Positions 43,569 through 52,900 of a stretch of 64,000 nt of DNA are shown here, piece by piece (position 1 is the stretch's first letter; each line of letters begins with the position of its first letter). The notes under the pieces are model-generated. The model saw only the letters and a list, made by a program, of their open reading frames with translations, did no database searches and was not told the DNA's origin. The stretch is from assembly GCA_965662365.1 (NCBI GenBank), contig CBFIHR010000016.1:3201-67200 (forward strand), read 5' to 3'. The translations under genes and the position numbers were made by a program. Source of the stretch: CAWVWD01 sp965662365. GTDB lineage: Bacteria; Bacteroidota; Bacteroidia; Chitinophagales; Saprospiraceae.

Positions 43569-43634
43569 AAAAACCACAAAGTTACAAAAAGAACGAAGCA
43601 TAAACTCGATGTTCTCAATGACTTTGTGGTTTTT
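43569..43634. repeat. Inverted repeat of ACCACAAAGT type upstream of obgE
   Basis: AAAAACCACAAAGT (43569-43582) and ACTTTGTGGTTTTT (43621-43634) are exact reverse complements. The loop contains GTTACAAAAAGAACGAAG. It could act as a terminator in either direction. The rest of 43531-43920 shows AT-rich sequence without a supported gene; the bcp promoter should be there. Confidence 0.55.
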
Positions 43635-43920
43635 TATTTGATAAAATCATTTAATGGATGAAACGGAAAAGGGAAATTGATGAGTTTTCGGTTCGAATCA
43701 AATGAGATAACCTTTTGAGAAATGGTAGTTTTTGTTTTTTGTTTGCTGTTATTTTTTGTTGTTTGATTAAAATCAGTCGCTAAATATATCATTTTAGTAT
43801 CGAAGACTTTTGACGTACTTGATACTTTGTTATTTATAAGAATCAACATTTATGAAAATAGGCTGTTGTGTATTGATATTAATTGAAATAAAATTATAAA
43901 TAAATAAAGTAATTCAAACC

Positions 43921-44394
43921 ATGATTACACACTTAAAGGAAGGTGATAAGGCACCAAATTTTGAAGGTTTAGACCAAGACGGAAATACGGTTAAACTAAG
44001 TGATTATAAAGGTAAAAAGTTAGTATTATATTTTTATCCAAAAGATAATACGCCGACTTGTACGGTTGAATCTTGTAATCTCAGAGATAACGAAACGCTA
44101 CTAAAATCGAAGGGGTTTGAAATTATTGGCGTAAGCCCAGATTCACAGAAAAAGCATCAAAATTTTATTAAAAAACATAGTTTGCCATTTCCATTAATTG
44201 CAGACACGGAGCTGGAAGTAATTAAGGCTTATGGCGTTTGGGGACGCAAGAAGTTTATGGGAAGAGAGTACGATGGTTTGCATCGTACAACGTTTGTTGT
44301 CGGAGAAGATGGAACGATTGAGCGGGTTTTCAAAAAAGTAAAATCAAAAACACACGCAGAACAAATTTTGGAAAGTTATGCTACGGAAGCGTAA
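43921..44394 (+). CDS. bcp: Thioredoxin-dependent thiol peroxidase (BCP-type peroxiredoxin)
   Basis: Reduces hydrogen peroxide and organic hydroperoxides in the cytoplasm. The 157-residue protein has the peroxiredoxin fold. The peroxidatic Cys is in YPKDNTPTCTVESCNLRD (Cys48), and the resolving Cys five residues later (Cys53) marks the atypical 2-Cys BCP group. GVSPDSQKKHQNFIKKHSLPFPLIAD and GVWGRKKFMGREYDGLHRTTFVVG are further BCP signatures. It is monocistronic, with a strong symmetric terminator shared with the convergent purQ unit. Confidence 0.95.
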   Translation: MITHLKEGDKAPNFEGLDQDGNTVKLSDYKGKKLVLYFYPKDNTPTCTVESCNLRDNETLLKSKGFEIIGVSPDSQKKHQNFIKKHSLPFPLIADTELEVIKAYGVWGRKKFMGREYDGLHRTTFVVGEDGTIERVFKKVKSKTHAEQILESYATEA

Positions 44395-44407
44395 GGTGTA
44401 AAATAAT

Positions 44408-44439
44408 AAAAGGCGATGATTCTCGAATCATCGCCTTTT
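44408..44439. terminator. Strong bidirectional terminator between bcp and purQ
   Basis: AAAAGGCGATGATTC (44408-44422) and GAATCATCGCCTTTT (44425-44439) are exact reverse complements separated by 2 nt, with A and T runs at the ends. Confidence 0.85.
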
Positions 44440-44480
44440 CAATTTTCTATGTATAAAGTAAAATAGCTCTCCTTTCTCAA

Positions 44481-45194
44481 CTAAGCAGTTTCTAATACTC
44501 CTGCTGTACGTAATAGAGATTCGAACATTACTTTTCCATCAAGGTTGCCCAACGCACTTTCACTTGCACGCTCAGGATGTGGCATCATACCGAAAACATT
44601 ACGATTTTTGTTACAAATTCCTGCAATATTGTCAATAGCACCATTTGGATTTGCCTCTGATGTGACATTTCCATTTTCATCACAATACCTAAATAAGATT
44701 TGATCATTCTCTTTTAGTGATTGTAGTGTAGCTGCGTCAGCATAGTAGCGGCCTTCAGCGTGTGCAATCGGAATTTTTAGGGGCTGACTCAAGTCGATAT
44801 CACTTGTGATTGCCGAATTGTTTGTTTCGGCTTTTAAATAAATATTTTTACAAATGAATTTTTGGTTTTCATTGCGTAATAATGCTCCGGGCAACAAACC
44901 AGCTTCGCACAAGATTTGAAAGCCATTACAAATCCCCCAAACAAATCCGCCGTTATTCGCAAACTCAATAATAGAACTCATAATCGGAGAGAAACGAGCA
45001 ATCGCACCAGCACGTAAAGCATCACCGTAAGAAAAGCCGCCTGGAACAAAAATACAATCACCTGCTCCGAAGCCTTCTAAACTTGTGTCTTTGTGCCACA
45101 ATTCGACAACTTCATGCTCCATTACTTCACGAACAACGTGTAGCATATCGCTATCACAGTTTGAACCAGGAAAAATTACTACACCAAATTTCAT
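44481..45194 (-). CDS. purQ: Phosphoribosylformylglycinamidine synthase subunit I (glutaminase)
   Basis: The glutamine amidotransferase subunit of FGAM synthase, fourth step of purine synthesis. Class I amidotransferase marks: the nucleophile Cys89 in WGICNGFQIL and the His-Glu dyad in MMPHPER near the C-terminus. IPIAHAEGRYYA is the PurQ-specific block. The 237-residue length fits the stand-alone subunit, which needs the separate synthetase PurL and, in most such systems, PurS; neither gene is in the window. It follows the polytopic membrane protein gene by 21 nt, so the two are probably co-transcribed. Confidence 0.95.
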   Translation of the reverse strand: MKFGVVIFPGSNCDSDMLHVVREVMEHEVVELWHKDTSLEGFGAGDCIFVPGGFSYGDALRAGAIARFSPIMSSIIEFANNGGFVWGICNGFQILCEAGLLPGALLRNENQKFICKNIYLKAETNNSAITSDIDLSQPLKIPIAHAEGRYYADAATLQSLKENDQILFRYCDENGNVTSEANPNGAIDNIAGICNKNRNVFGMMPHPERASESALGNLDGKVMFESLLRTAGVLETA

Positions 45195-45215
45195 TTTATA
45201 AAATTTATTTTGTTA

Positions 45216-46217
45216 TTAATTTACTATCAACGAATCAATTAAAATTGTTCGATACTGCAAAATTAATACAATTAATAACAAAGCAAAGTGTAAAAACTCT
45301 GCAACGGCTGCATTTTTTATTTTTAACAAGCTAAAAGCTAAAAATATGGCTAATGGAGGCGCTAATATTAGTAAATGTCCAGTCGTCACATTGCCTTGAT
45401 ATATAAATGATAGGAAGCCGATAAATAATGCCCAATAGACCATATTAATATATTTCTGAATCTGGATATTGGTCTTATAATAAAAAGCCTGAAAGTTAAC
45501 AATCGATAATAAAATAATGAAGGATAACCATCCTAACTCCATATAGGTCGCTGTATTCCAAGTGAAATTGAAATCAAAAAAGTAGAAATTTGCCCAAATA
45601 TTACGAAACTGATCAAAGCTGTCTGTCCAAAATAAATAAGTGCCTGCCAAAAAGTAAGGTACGATGAATCCAATAAAAATAATGAATAATTCACGTAAGT
45701 TGAACGAACGAATAATCGTCAATCCTAAAATTGCAAAAAGAATAAAGATATTCATCGAAAAGTAAAACATACTGCTGACCGCAATACAAAGACCGATATT
45801 GAACAACTCACTTGCTACTTCGTATTTACGATAAGACTTGAATAATTGACTTATTGCAATAATAAAAAACGTATTAGCAAAGTGTAATGGATGAAGCACC
45901 AAAAACTCAGGAATTGCACTGGCTATCAAAACATAAGTAACGGCAGGAAAATATGTTGCCGTACGTCGCATCTTGTTACTCACAACGATTTTATTCAAGA
46001 TAAATGCCTGAGTGAATACTAATAATAGAGCAACCAAATTGGCGATTAATCCATCTGTTCCGACCGAATCATAGATAATTTTACTAAAAAAGTTAGGGTT
46101 TATCGGTTCCCAGGTCGTCGAGTTGGGTATGATAAAGTTGTGCAATCTCAAAATGAGAACATAGCCCAGTAATAAGATTGCTGCAATCGGTGAATTTGTC
46201 CTAAATAGCTGTAACAT
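45216..46217 (-). CDS. Polytopic membrane protein (DUF6427-like)
   Basis: The 333-residue protein has about ten hydrophobic segments and few conserved polar residues. The N-terminal stretch (NSPIAAILLLGYVLILRLHNFI) and the LLVFTQAFILNKIVVSNKMRRTATYFPAVTYVLIAS segment fit the Bacteroidota family DUF6427; I place it there with moderate confidence. Its role is unknown. It could be a transporter-like or polymer-flipping protein, but nothing in the sequence decides this. It is the first gene of an apparent two-gene unit with purQ (21 nt gap), an unexplained pairing. Confidence 0.65.
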   Translation of the reverse strand: MLQLFRTNSPIAAILLLGYVLILRLHNFIIPNSTTWEPINPNFFSKIIYDSVGTDGLIANLVALLLVFTQAFILNKIVVSNKMRRTATYFPAVTYVLIASAIPEFLVLHPLHFANTFFIIAISQLFKSYRKYEVASELFNIGLCIAVSSMFYFSMNIFILFAILGLTIIRSFNLRELFIIFIGFIVPYFLAGTYLFWTDSFDQFRNIWANFYFFDFNFTWNTATYMELGWLSFIILLSIVNFQAFYYKTNIQIQKYINMVYWALFIGFLSFIYQGNVTTGHLLILAPPLAIFLAFSLLKIKNAAVAEFLHFALLLIVLILQYRTILIDSLIVN

Positions 46218-46445
46218 TCCGTTTTGTTATGTTCAAGTAAGTAAAAGTAGGTGAATCAATAGTCTGATAATTAGGTTTTTAAATATTACTAATTATTACA
46301 TATAATGATTGTGTGTTTATCCTCTATTAATTTTTCGTCTAATTTTTAGAGATATCAAATATAGTAAAAATACGTATAAGACGGGATAATTACGTAATTT
46401 TATTAAACCTTATCGAATTAATACAATCGAAATAACTTTCATTTT

Positions 46446-47600
46446 CTACTTCAAATTATTTTTTAAAGCCATTATTTTCTCATAAGAATGATCAATTTGA
46501 GCTTCCGTAATTTTACCTTCTTTCAAGAGTTTTTTAATTGTAGCGACTGCTTTTTGAGCGGCTTTAGCGTCATAAAAGTCTCGTGAGTTATTGGAAAACA
46601 TCAAGATATCGACACCGGCATTAATTGCCTTTTCGATAGCGACCTCCAGGCCATAATGTTGTACAATTGCACCCATGTGCATATCATCAGAAATAATAAT
46701 TCCGTCCCATTGTAGTTGCTTCCGCAAAATATCCGTCATCACTTTTTTTGATAACGTAGCCGGTAAGGTATCCATATTTTCATTATAAACATGTGCTGTC
46801 ATAATCATTTCGACTTTATTTTGTTGAATCAAATTTTCATAAGGTTTTAATTCGATTTCATTCCATGTTTTTGTAATATCGGTAATACCTAAGTGCGAAT
46901 CTGTAGCAGCCGAACCGTGTCCAGGGAAATGTTTTAAACACCCAATGATACCATAGTTTTTATAAACGTTTAAAACGGTAGTAGCCTGTTTTGTGACAAC
47001 ATTTGCATCAGCGGAATAGCTCCTTTCTATATTTCCAATTGCAGGTGATTTTGGATTAATATTCAAATCGACAACTGGCGCATAATTAAAATTAATACCT
47101 AAGTTGGCTAATAATTCAGCGGTTAATTGTGCGTAGTGATGTGTTGAATCCAAGTTATTTAAGGTCCCTAAGTATTGAGCAGAGACGCCGACTTTCGGAA
47201 AGCCATAAGTCGTTTTCAAACGGTTGACTTTTCCGCCCTCTTGATCAATGGAAATTAATAATTTGGTATTCGATAAGTCTTGAATTGTTCGGCAAAGCTG
47301 TTTTACTTGTTCAGGATTTTCGATATTTCGAGTGATTTTGCCGCCTGAAAATAAGTCATAGTCATATAAGACAACGCCACCAATATGCAAGTTTTTGATG
47401 TCATTATAAATGTGGTTATCTTCTGTTAGGTTTGTTCCTCGAAAACCAATCATCAGCATTTGACCGATTTTTTCATCTAAGGTTGGTGTTGTGATTTCTA
47501 CTGTTTGTGGTTTATTTTCAGTTGATTTTGAGGCGTTTTTACACGCCAAAACTGCAAAAAGGATAAAAATTAATACAAAAAATCGAATTGAAATTTTCAT
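46446..47600 (-). CDS. Lipidated glycoside hydrolase family 3 (beta-N-acetylhexosaminidase type)
   Basis: A GH3 enzyme of 384 residues from the ATG at 47600, which opens a lipoprotein signal (MKISIRFFVLIFILFAVLAC, Cys20). A start 13 codons earlier would bury the signal. NagZ-like motifs: DQEGGKVNRL, the catalytic His-Asp loop KHFPGHGSAATDSH and the nucleophile Asp in IISDDMHMGAI. NagZ removes GlcNAc from muropeptides, normally in the cytoplasm. Lipidation places this one in the periplasm or outer membrane, as in many Bacteroidota, so a role in peptidoglycan turnover or chitin/GlcNAc glycan degradation is likely. It has no carbohydrate-utilisation neighbours. Confidence 0.88.
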   Translation of the reverse strand: MKISIRFFVLIFILFAVLACKNASKSTENKPQTVEITTPTLDEKIGQMLMIGFRGTNLTEDNHIYNDIKNLHIGGVVLYDYDLFSGGKITRNIENPEQVKQLCRTIQDLSNTKLLISIDQEGGKVNRLKTTYGFPKVGVSAQYLGTLNNLDSTHHYAQLTAELLANLGINFNYAPVVDLNINPKSPAIGNIERSYSADANVVTKQATTVLNVYKNYGIIGCLKHFPGHGSAATDSHLGITDITKTWNEIELKPYENLIQQNKVEMIMTAHVYNENMDTLPATLSKKVMTDILRKQLQWDGIIISDDMHMGAIVQHYGLEVAIEKAINAGVDILMFSNNSRDFYDAKAAQKAVATIKKLLKEGKITEAQIDHSYEKIMALKNNLK

Positions 47601-47793
47601 AAAATAAAAATTGGAAAAATAGTGAATTGAAAAATACATCTAATAGAAAGGTGTATGATATCAAAAATTATTTTTGTAGTAAAGTTTGATTTTTAAGCTG
47701 TGAAAATACTCAAACGCTTAAAAATCAAAGTAAATGTAGGAGCATATATTGAGTAAATTATTTAAAAAAGTGGATTATGTGATAAAAATTGTT

Positions 47794-47847
47794 TATTTTT
47801 GTGATGAAATTGGTAAAGTACGTAGAGGGACAGATATTGTCCCTCTA
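47794..47847 (+). promoter_or_regulatory. Candidate -7 element and leader hairpin of rimP-nusA-infB
   Basis: TATTTTTG (47794-47801) fits TAnnTTTG. Just downstream, TAGAGGGACA (47823-47832) pairs perfectly with TGTCCCTCTA (47838-47847) around a 5-nt loop, followed by a weak TTTATTT tract. The hairpin ends 50 nt before the rimP GTG. No -33 TTG at the expected distance. Confidence 0.4.
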
Positions 47848-47897
47848 TTTATTTAACATAATTTCATTAAGTTGTTTCAAAAATAGCTATCAAAATA

Positions 47898-48371
47898 GTG
47901 GAAGAAAGAATAGAACAATTACTGCTCGAAAAGTTCCAAGATGTTGGTTTTCAGGACCTCTTTATTGTGGAGATAAAGTTCAATCCTGCTAATAAAAAAT
48001 TAGAAATTTTTTTAGATAGTGATTCGAACCTAACCGTGGGGCAAACAGCCAGAATAAACCGTTATTTACAAAATCACATTGATGAAAATAATTGGTTGGG
48101 AGAGAAATACATATTAGATGTTTCTTCACCTGGTGTCGGTAAGCCGCTGTTATTGAAAAGACAATATGTCAAGAATATTGGTCGAAATATTAAGGTGTCT
48201 TTTGTAGAGCAAGGAAGTGACGAGGGAATCTTAAAAAGTGTAGATGATAACGGAATCGTGATTGAGAAAGAGGTCATTGTCAAAGAGAAAAAGAAGAAGC
48301 GCAAAGAGATGGCTGAAGTGCCGATTGCGTGGGAAAGTATTGCTAAGACAAAAGTGAAAATCAAGTTTTAG
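47898..48371 (+). CDS. rimP: Ribosome maturation factor RimP
   Basis: RimP assists 30S subunit assembly. The 157-residue protein begins at a GTG (MEERIEQLLLEKFQDVGFQD); an ATG frame overlapping it upstream is not family-like. The N-terminal domain ends with the YILDVSSPGVGKPLLLKRQYVKNIGRNIKV block (about 71-100), the RimP signature. The C-terminal SH3-like domain carries a Lys-rich loop (KEKKKKRKEMAEVPIAWESIAKTKVKIKF). It leads the conserved rimP-nusA-infB cluster. A hairpin in the leader may regulate it. Confidence 0.93.
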   Translation: MEERIEQLLLEKFQDVGFQDLFIVEIKFNPANKKLEIFLDSDSNLTVGQTARINRYLQNHIDENNWLGEKYILDVSSPGVGKPLLLKRQYVKNIGRNIKVSFVEQGSDEGILKSVDDNGIVIEKEVIVKEKKKKRKEMAEVPIAWESIAKTKVKIKF

Positions 48372-48489
48372 AAGGTTCATATTTTATAACTAAAAAGGTT
48401 TGACTACTATTTGAATGTACATTCATTTAGAATAATCAAATTACCGAATAATCGGAATGTCGAGAGTCGACATAATCAAATGGCATAAC

Positions 48490-49737
48490 ATGAATTTAGT
48501 ACAAAGTTTTTCTGAATTTAAAGATATAAAAAGCATTGATCGTCCGACGATGGTCAGAGTCTTGGAAGATGTTTTCAGAACATTGATCCGTAAAAAATAT
48601 GGTAGTGATGAAAACTTTGATGTAATCGTAAATACAGAAAAGGGAGATTTAGAAATATGGCGAGTACGTGAGATCGTAGCGAACGGTGCGGTAGAAGATG
48701 ACCGTACGCAAGTTAGTATTTCAGATGCTTTAGAGATTGAGGATGATTATGAAGTAGGAGAGGAGTGTTATGAGAAAATCGAAATTTTAGACTTTGGTCG
48801 TCGTGCAATTCAAGCCGCACGCCAAACTTTAATTTCAAGAATCTTAGAGTTAGAGAAAGACGAAATCTACCGTAAATATAGTGAGAGAGTTGGTGAAATT
48901 ATCTTAGGTGAAGTACACCAAATCTTAAAACGTGAAGTTTTAGTTATTGATGATTTGACGGGGAATGAGTTAATTATGCCTCGAAATGAAACGATTAAGG
49001 GAGACTTTTTCCGTAAGGGTGATATGGTTCGGGCCGTCATCAAGCGAGTAGACATGAAAAACAATACGCCGAGAGTCATTTTGTCAAGGACGGACAATAT
49101 GTTCTTAGAAAAATTGTTGGAACAAGAAGTACCTGAAATCGAAGATGGTCTAATTACGGTACAGCGAATCGTCCGTAATCCAGGGATACGTGCGAAAGTA
49201 GCAGTCGAGTCTTATGATGATAGGATTGATCCTGTTGGTGCTTGTGTTGGTATGAAAGGTTCTCGTATTCACGGAATTGTTCGTGAGTTGAAAAATGAAA
49301 ACATTGACATCATTAATTTTACGAATAATGAGAGTCTATTGATTTCAAGAGCCTTAACGCCTGCAACGGTCACTCGAAGTGAATTAGATACAGAAAATAG
49401 ACGAGCTGCGGTTTATTTAGAAGCCGATCAAGTTTCGTTAGCCATCGGTAAAGGTGGTATCAATATTAAATTAGCGAGTAGCTTAACAGGCTATGAGATT
49501 GATGTATTCCGCAACACGGATGCGACAGAGTTTGATATTGATTTAGATGAGTTCAAGGATGAGATTGAACCATGGATGATTGATGAATTGAAAAAAATCG
49601 GTTGTGATACAGCAAAAAGTGTGTTAAAATTAACACCTGAGTTCTTACTTCGTCGTACAGACTTAGAAGAAGAGATGATTGCCGATATTATTCGTATCTT
49701 TCAAGCAGAGTTTGAAGAAGATGACGAACAATCATAA
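48490..49737 (+). CDS. nusA: Transcription termination/antitermination factor NusA
   Basis: NusA binds RNA polymerase and modulates pausing and termination. I use the ATG at 48490 (MNLVQSFSEFKDIKSIDRPTMVRVLEDVFR), which matches the family N-terminus, rather than the one at 48457. The 415-residue protein has the N-terminal polymerase-binding domain (about 1-125), S1 (about 130-200), KH1 with VGACVGMKGSRIHGIVREL, KH2 with LAIGKGGINIKLASSLTGYEIDV and a short acidic tail. It lacks the AR repeats of E. coli NusA, normal for this phylum. It follows rimP by about 118 nt and precedes infB by 221 nt, where a second promoter is likely. Confidence 0.95.
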   Translation: MNLVQSFSEFKDIKSIDRPTMVRVLEDVFRTLIRKKYGSDENFDVIVNTEKGDLEIWRVREIVANGAVEDDRTQVSISDALEIEDDYEVGEECYEKIEILDFGRRAIQAARQTLISRILELEKDEIYRKYSERVGEIILGEVHQILKREVLVIDDLTGNELIMPRNETIKGDFFRKGDMVRAVIKRVDMKNNTPRVILSRTDNMFLEKLLEQEVPEIEDGLITVQRIVRNPGIRAKVAVESYDDRIDPVGACVGMKGSRIHGIVRELKNENIDIINFTNNESLLISRALTPATVTRSELDTENRRAAVYLEADQVSLAIGKGGINIKLASSLTGYEIDVFRNTDATEFDIDLDEFKDEIEPWMIDELKKIGCDTAKSVLKLTPEFLLRRTDLEEEMIADIIRIFQAEFEEDDEQS

Positions 49738-49774
49738 CTGTAAAATATTCTTAGAATAAAAATACGGTAAACTG

Positions 49775-49803
49775 TTGATATTAGCGGATTATCACTATTT
49801 TTG
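49775..49803 (+). promoter_or_regulatory. Internal promoter for infB
   Basis: TTG (49775-49777), an 18-nt spacer and TATTTTTG (49796-49803) match the Bacteroidota consensus. It lies in the nusA-infB gap and predicts an infB leader of about 150 nt. Confidence 0.55.
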
Positions 49804-49833
49804 TTTAAGAATCTTAAATAAATGGAATGATCT

Positions 49834-49848
49834 ACAGGAATTTCCTGT
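49834..49848. promoter_or_regulatory. Palindrome in the infB leader
   Basis: ACAGGAA, a central T, then TTCCTGT: a perfect 15-nt odd palindrome about 30 nt after the predicted transcription start. It could be an operator or a small hairpin. Confidence 0.3.
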
Positions 49849-49904
49849 TAGAGGTCCGTTAGTATTGAATTATAATTTAGAAAGTTTTTTCTAAAATTTA
49901 TCGT

Positions 49905-49935
49905 AAGAGGCAAGTGATTTTACTTACCTCTTTTT
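49905..49935 (+). terminator. Terminator-like hairpin just before infB
   Basis: AAGAGGCAAGT (49905-49915) pairs with ACTTACCTCTT (49922-49932), one mismatch, followed by more Ts. It ends 24 nt before the infB ATG, so it would attenuate infB or separate it from nusA. Confidence 0.5.
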
Positions 49936-49958
49936 AAGAATTTTTGTTTAAAGAATTT

Positions 49959-52900
49959 ATGGCAAAACGTTTAATTAGAGTAGCAAAAGATTTGAATGTC
50001 GGGATTAGTACGCTTGTAGAACATCTACAAAAGCAAGGGTTTGAAGTTGAAAACAGCCCTCGTGCAAAGGTGAGCGATGAAGCGTATAATGTATTATTGC
50101 GTGATTTCGAGAAATCAATTGCTATTAAATCTCAAGCTGACCAGTTGACAATCGGCTCTCGTATCAAGAAAAACGAAGCGGAAAAGAAAGAAGAGCAGGA
50201 AAGAGAACGTAAGAAGCGTGAAGAGGAAGCAAGAATCCGCAAGGAAGAAGAAGAACGTAAAAAACGGGAAGAAGAAGAGCGGCTTCGTAAAGAGTTAGAA
50301 CGCCTCAAACGACAAGAAGCGGAAGAGCAAGCTCGTATTCAACGGGAAAAAGAAAGAGCAGCAGCGGAAGAGGCACGTAAGCAAAAAGAACGTGAAGAAG
50401 CGAAGCAGAAATTAAACGTTGTCGGTAAAATTGATCTCGACGAGGTCAATAAAACTCGCTCAAAAAGCAGGAGAAATAAACCTAAAAGAAAACCTGTCGC
50501 CAAAACAACTACAAAACCTGTAGACGACAAAAAAGTCGATGAACCTAAAAAAGAGGATCAAAAGGTTGTAGAAGAAAATAAAGTCAATAAACCACAGGAT
50601 AAACCTCCTGTGCAAGAAGATGACTCAACATCAAATGAGAATATGGTTGAAACTGATGTTCCAGCGGAAGTAATCCGTGCGGAAGCTCCTCAATTAAAAG
50701 GTTTAAAGATTAAAGGTAAAATTGACCTTAATCGCTTTAAAAAACCTAAGAAAAGACGAAAAACGAAAGAAGAGGAGGCCAAAGATAAGCAGGCAAAAGG
50801 AACTGTCAATAAGTCGAAGAAAGACGTAGATAAGAAAGATAGTGATAGTGACGGTAAACGTCGCCGTAAGCGTCGTCGTAAAAAAGTGGTGAAGCCGCCA
50901 ACAATGGAGACGACACCGGACAAAAAAGCAACAGATAGTAAATCTGGTGATAAAAAGACAACGGACGACAAAACTAAATCTACTACTCCTAACACGACTC
51001 GTCGCCGTTCTACAACTCCGCAAGGGCAAGGTCGACGTAAAGATCGTCCGAGAAGAACTATCAACCGTACTAGAACTACAAAGAAAGAAGAACCAAAAGA
51101 GGTTTCTCAAAAGGAAATCCAGGATAAGATCAAAGCGACAATGGCTCGTATCGCTGGTGGTGGTAAAAATAAACGCCAGAGAGTTCGTCGCTCAAATCGT
51201 GAACAAAAACGAGAACAGCAAGAGAAAAGAGAAGAGCAGGAAAGCACTGAAGTAATTCAGGTTACTGAGTTCATTTCAGTATCGGAGTTGGCTTCTCTAT
51301 TCGATATCGCTGCGACAGATATTATTATGACTTGTATGAATGCAGGTATAATCGTATCTATCAATCAACGTTTAGAAGCGGAAATCATTGAATTGATTGC
51401 AGAAGAATATGAACACGAAGTCGAGTTTATATCAGCAGAAGAACAGCTTGATGAAGAAGAGGAAGAAGTAGATGATCCTAAAGATTTAAAATCTCGTGCT
51501 CCTATCGTAACTGTCATGGGACACGTTGATCATGGTAAAACCTCGTTGTTAGATCATATTCGTAAAGCAAATGTAGCTGATGGTGAAGCTGGTGGTATCA
51601 CACAGCATATCGGAGCTTACGAGGTAAGGGTAAATGATAGTAAAGTAACTTTCTTAGATACACCGGGTCACGAAGCCTTTACAGCAATGCGTGCCAGAGG
51701 TGCTAAAGTGACGGATGTTGCTGTAATTATAATCGCAGCGGATGACAGTGTCATGCCTCAAACAAAAGAAGCGATCAGTCACGCACAAGCAGCGGGTGTT
51801 CCGATTGTATTTGCTATTAATAAGATTGATAAGCCAGGAGCAAATCCTGAACGCATTAAGGAACAATTAGCATCAATGAATTTCTTAGTGGAAGATTGGG
51901 GTGGAAAATATCAATCTCAAGATATTTCAGCTAAGAAAGGACTTGGAATTGAAGAGTTATTAGAAAAAATCCAGTTAGAAGCTGAAATCTTAGAATTACA
52001 AGCGAATCCTGACAAAAATGCTACTGGTGTAATTTTAGAAGCATCATTAGACAAAGGTCGTGGATATGTGGCTAAGATGTTAGTACAAGCAGGTACGATG
52101 AAAGTCGGAGATCCGATGGTAGCAGGAGAACACGCTGGTAAAGTAAAAGCAATGTTCAACGAACGTGGTAAACGTGTGAGAAAAGTTGGGCCATCAACGC
52201 CAGTACTAGTACTTGGTTTGAGCGGTGCACCTCAGGCAGGAGAACGGTTCAAAGTATTAGACAATGAGCAAGATACAAAAGCATTAGCTAATAAACGTGC
52301 TCAAATCAATCGTGAACAGCAACAACGTGCAACTCGTCGTTTGACATTAGATGATTTAGGTCGTCGTATTAAGTTAGGTAACTTCCAACAGTTGAATTTG
52401 ATTGTAAAAGGTGATGTTGATGGTTCTATCGAAGCATTATCAGATTCATTATTAAAACAATCAATCGAAAATCTACAAATCAATATCGTTCACCGTGCAG
52501 TCGGTCAAATCACAGAATCTGATGTACTATTGGCTGCAGCTTCAGATGCAATTATCATTGGTTTCCAGGTTCGTCCGTCAGTAACTGCAAGAAGATTAGC
52601 AGAACAAGAAGGAGTCGATGTCCGATTATATTCTGTTATTTATGATGCTATCGACGAAGTACGTGATGCGATGGAAGGTATGTTAGATACCAGAAAAGAG
52701 AAAGAAGTTACGGCACAAATCGAAGTACGTGATGTATTCAAGATTAGTAAAGTCGGAACTATCGCAGGTTGTTACGTAACAGAAGGAAAAGTCAACCGTA
52801 ATAACTTTATAACGATTATCAGAAATGGTATTGTTGTTTATCCTACTAAGGAGGGACAACAAGCAGAATTAGACTCTTTGAAACGTTTCAAAGACGATGT

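Noticed and set aside
43634..43849. Minus-strand frame of 71 codons upstream of bcp
   Set aside because: Lys/Thr/Asn-rich low-complexity translation, no recognisable motif, starts inside the bcp promoter region and runs into an inverted repeat.
47789..47992. Frame of 67 codons overlapping the rimP start
   Set aside because: Out of frame with rimP, includes the leader hairpin, and overlaps nearly 100 nt of a well-supported gene.
50690..51110. Two minus-strand frames opposite infB
   Set aside because: Mirror images of the Lys/Arg-rich linker codons of IF-2.
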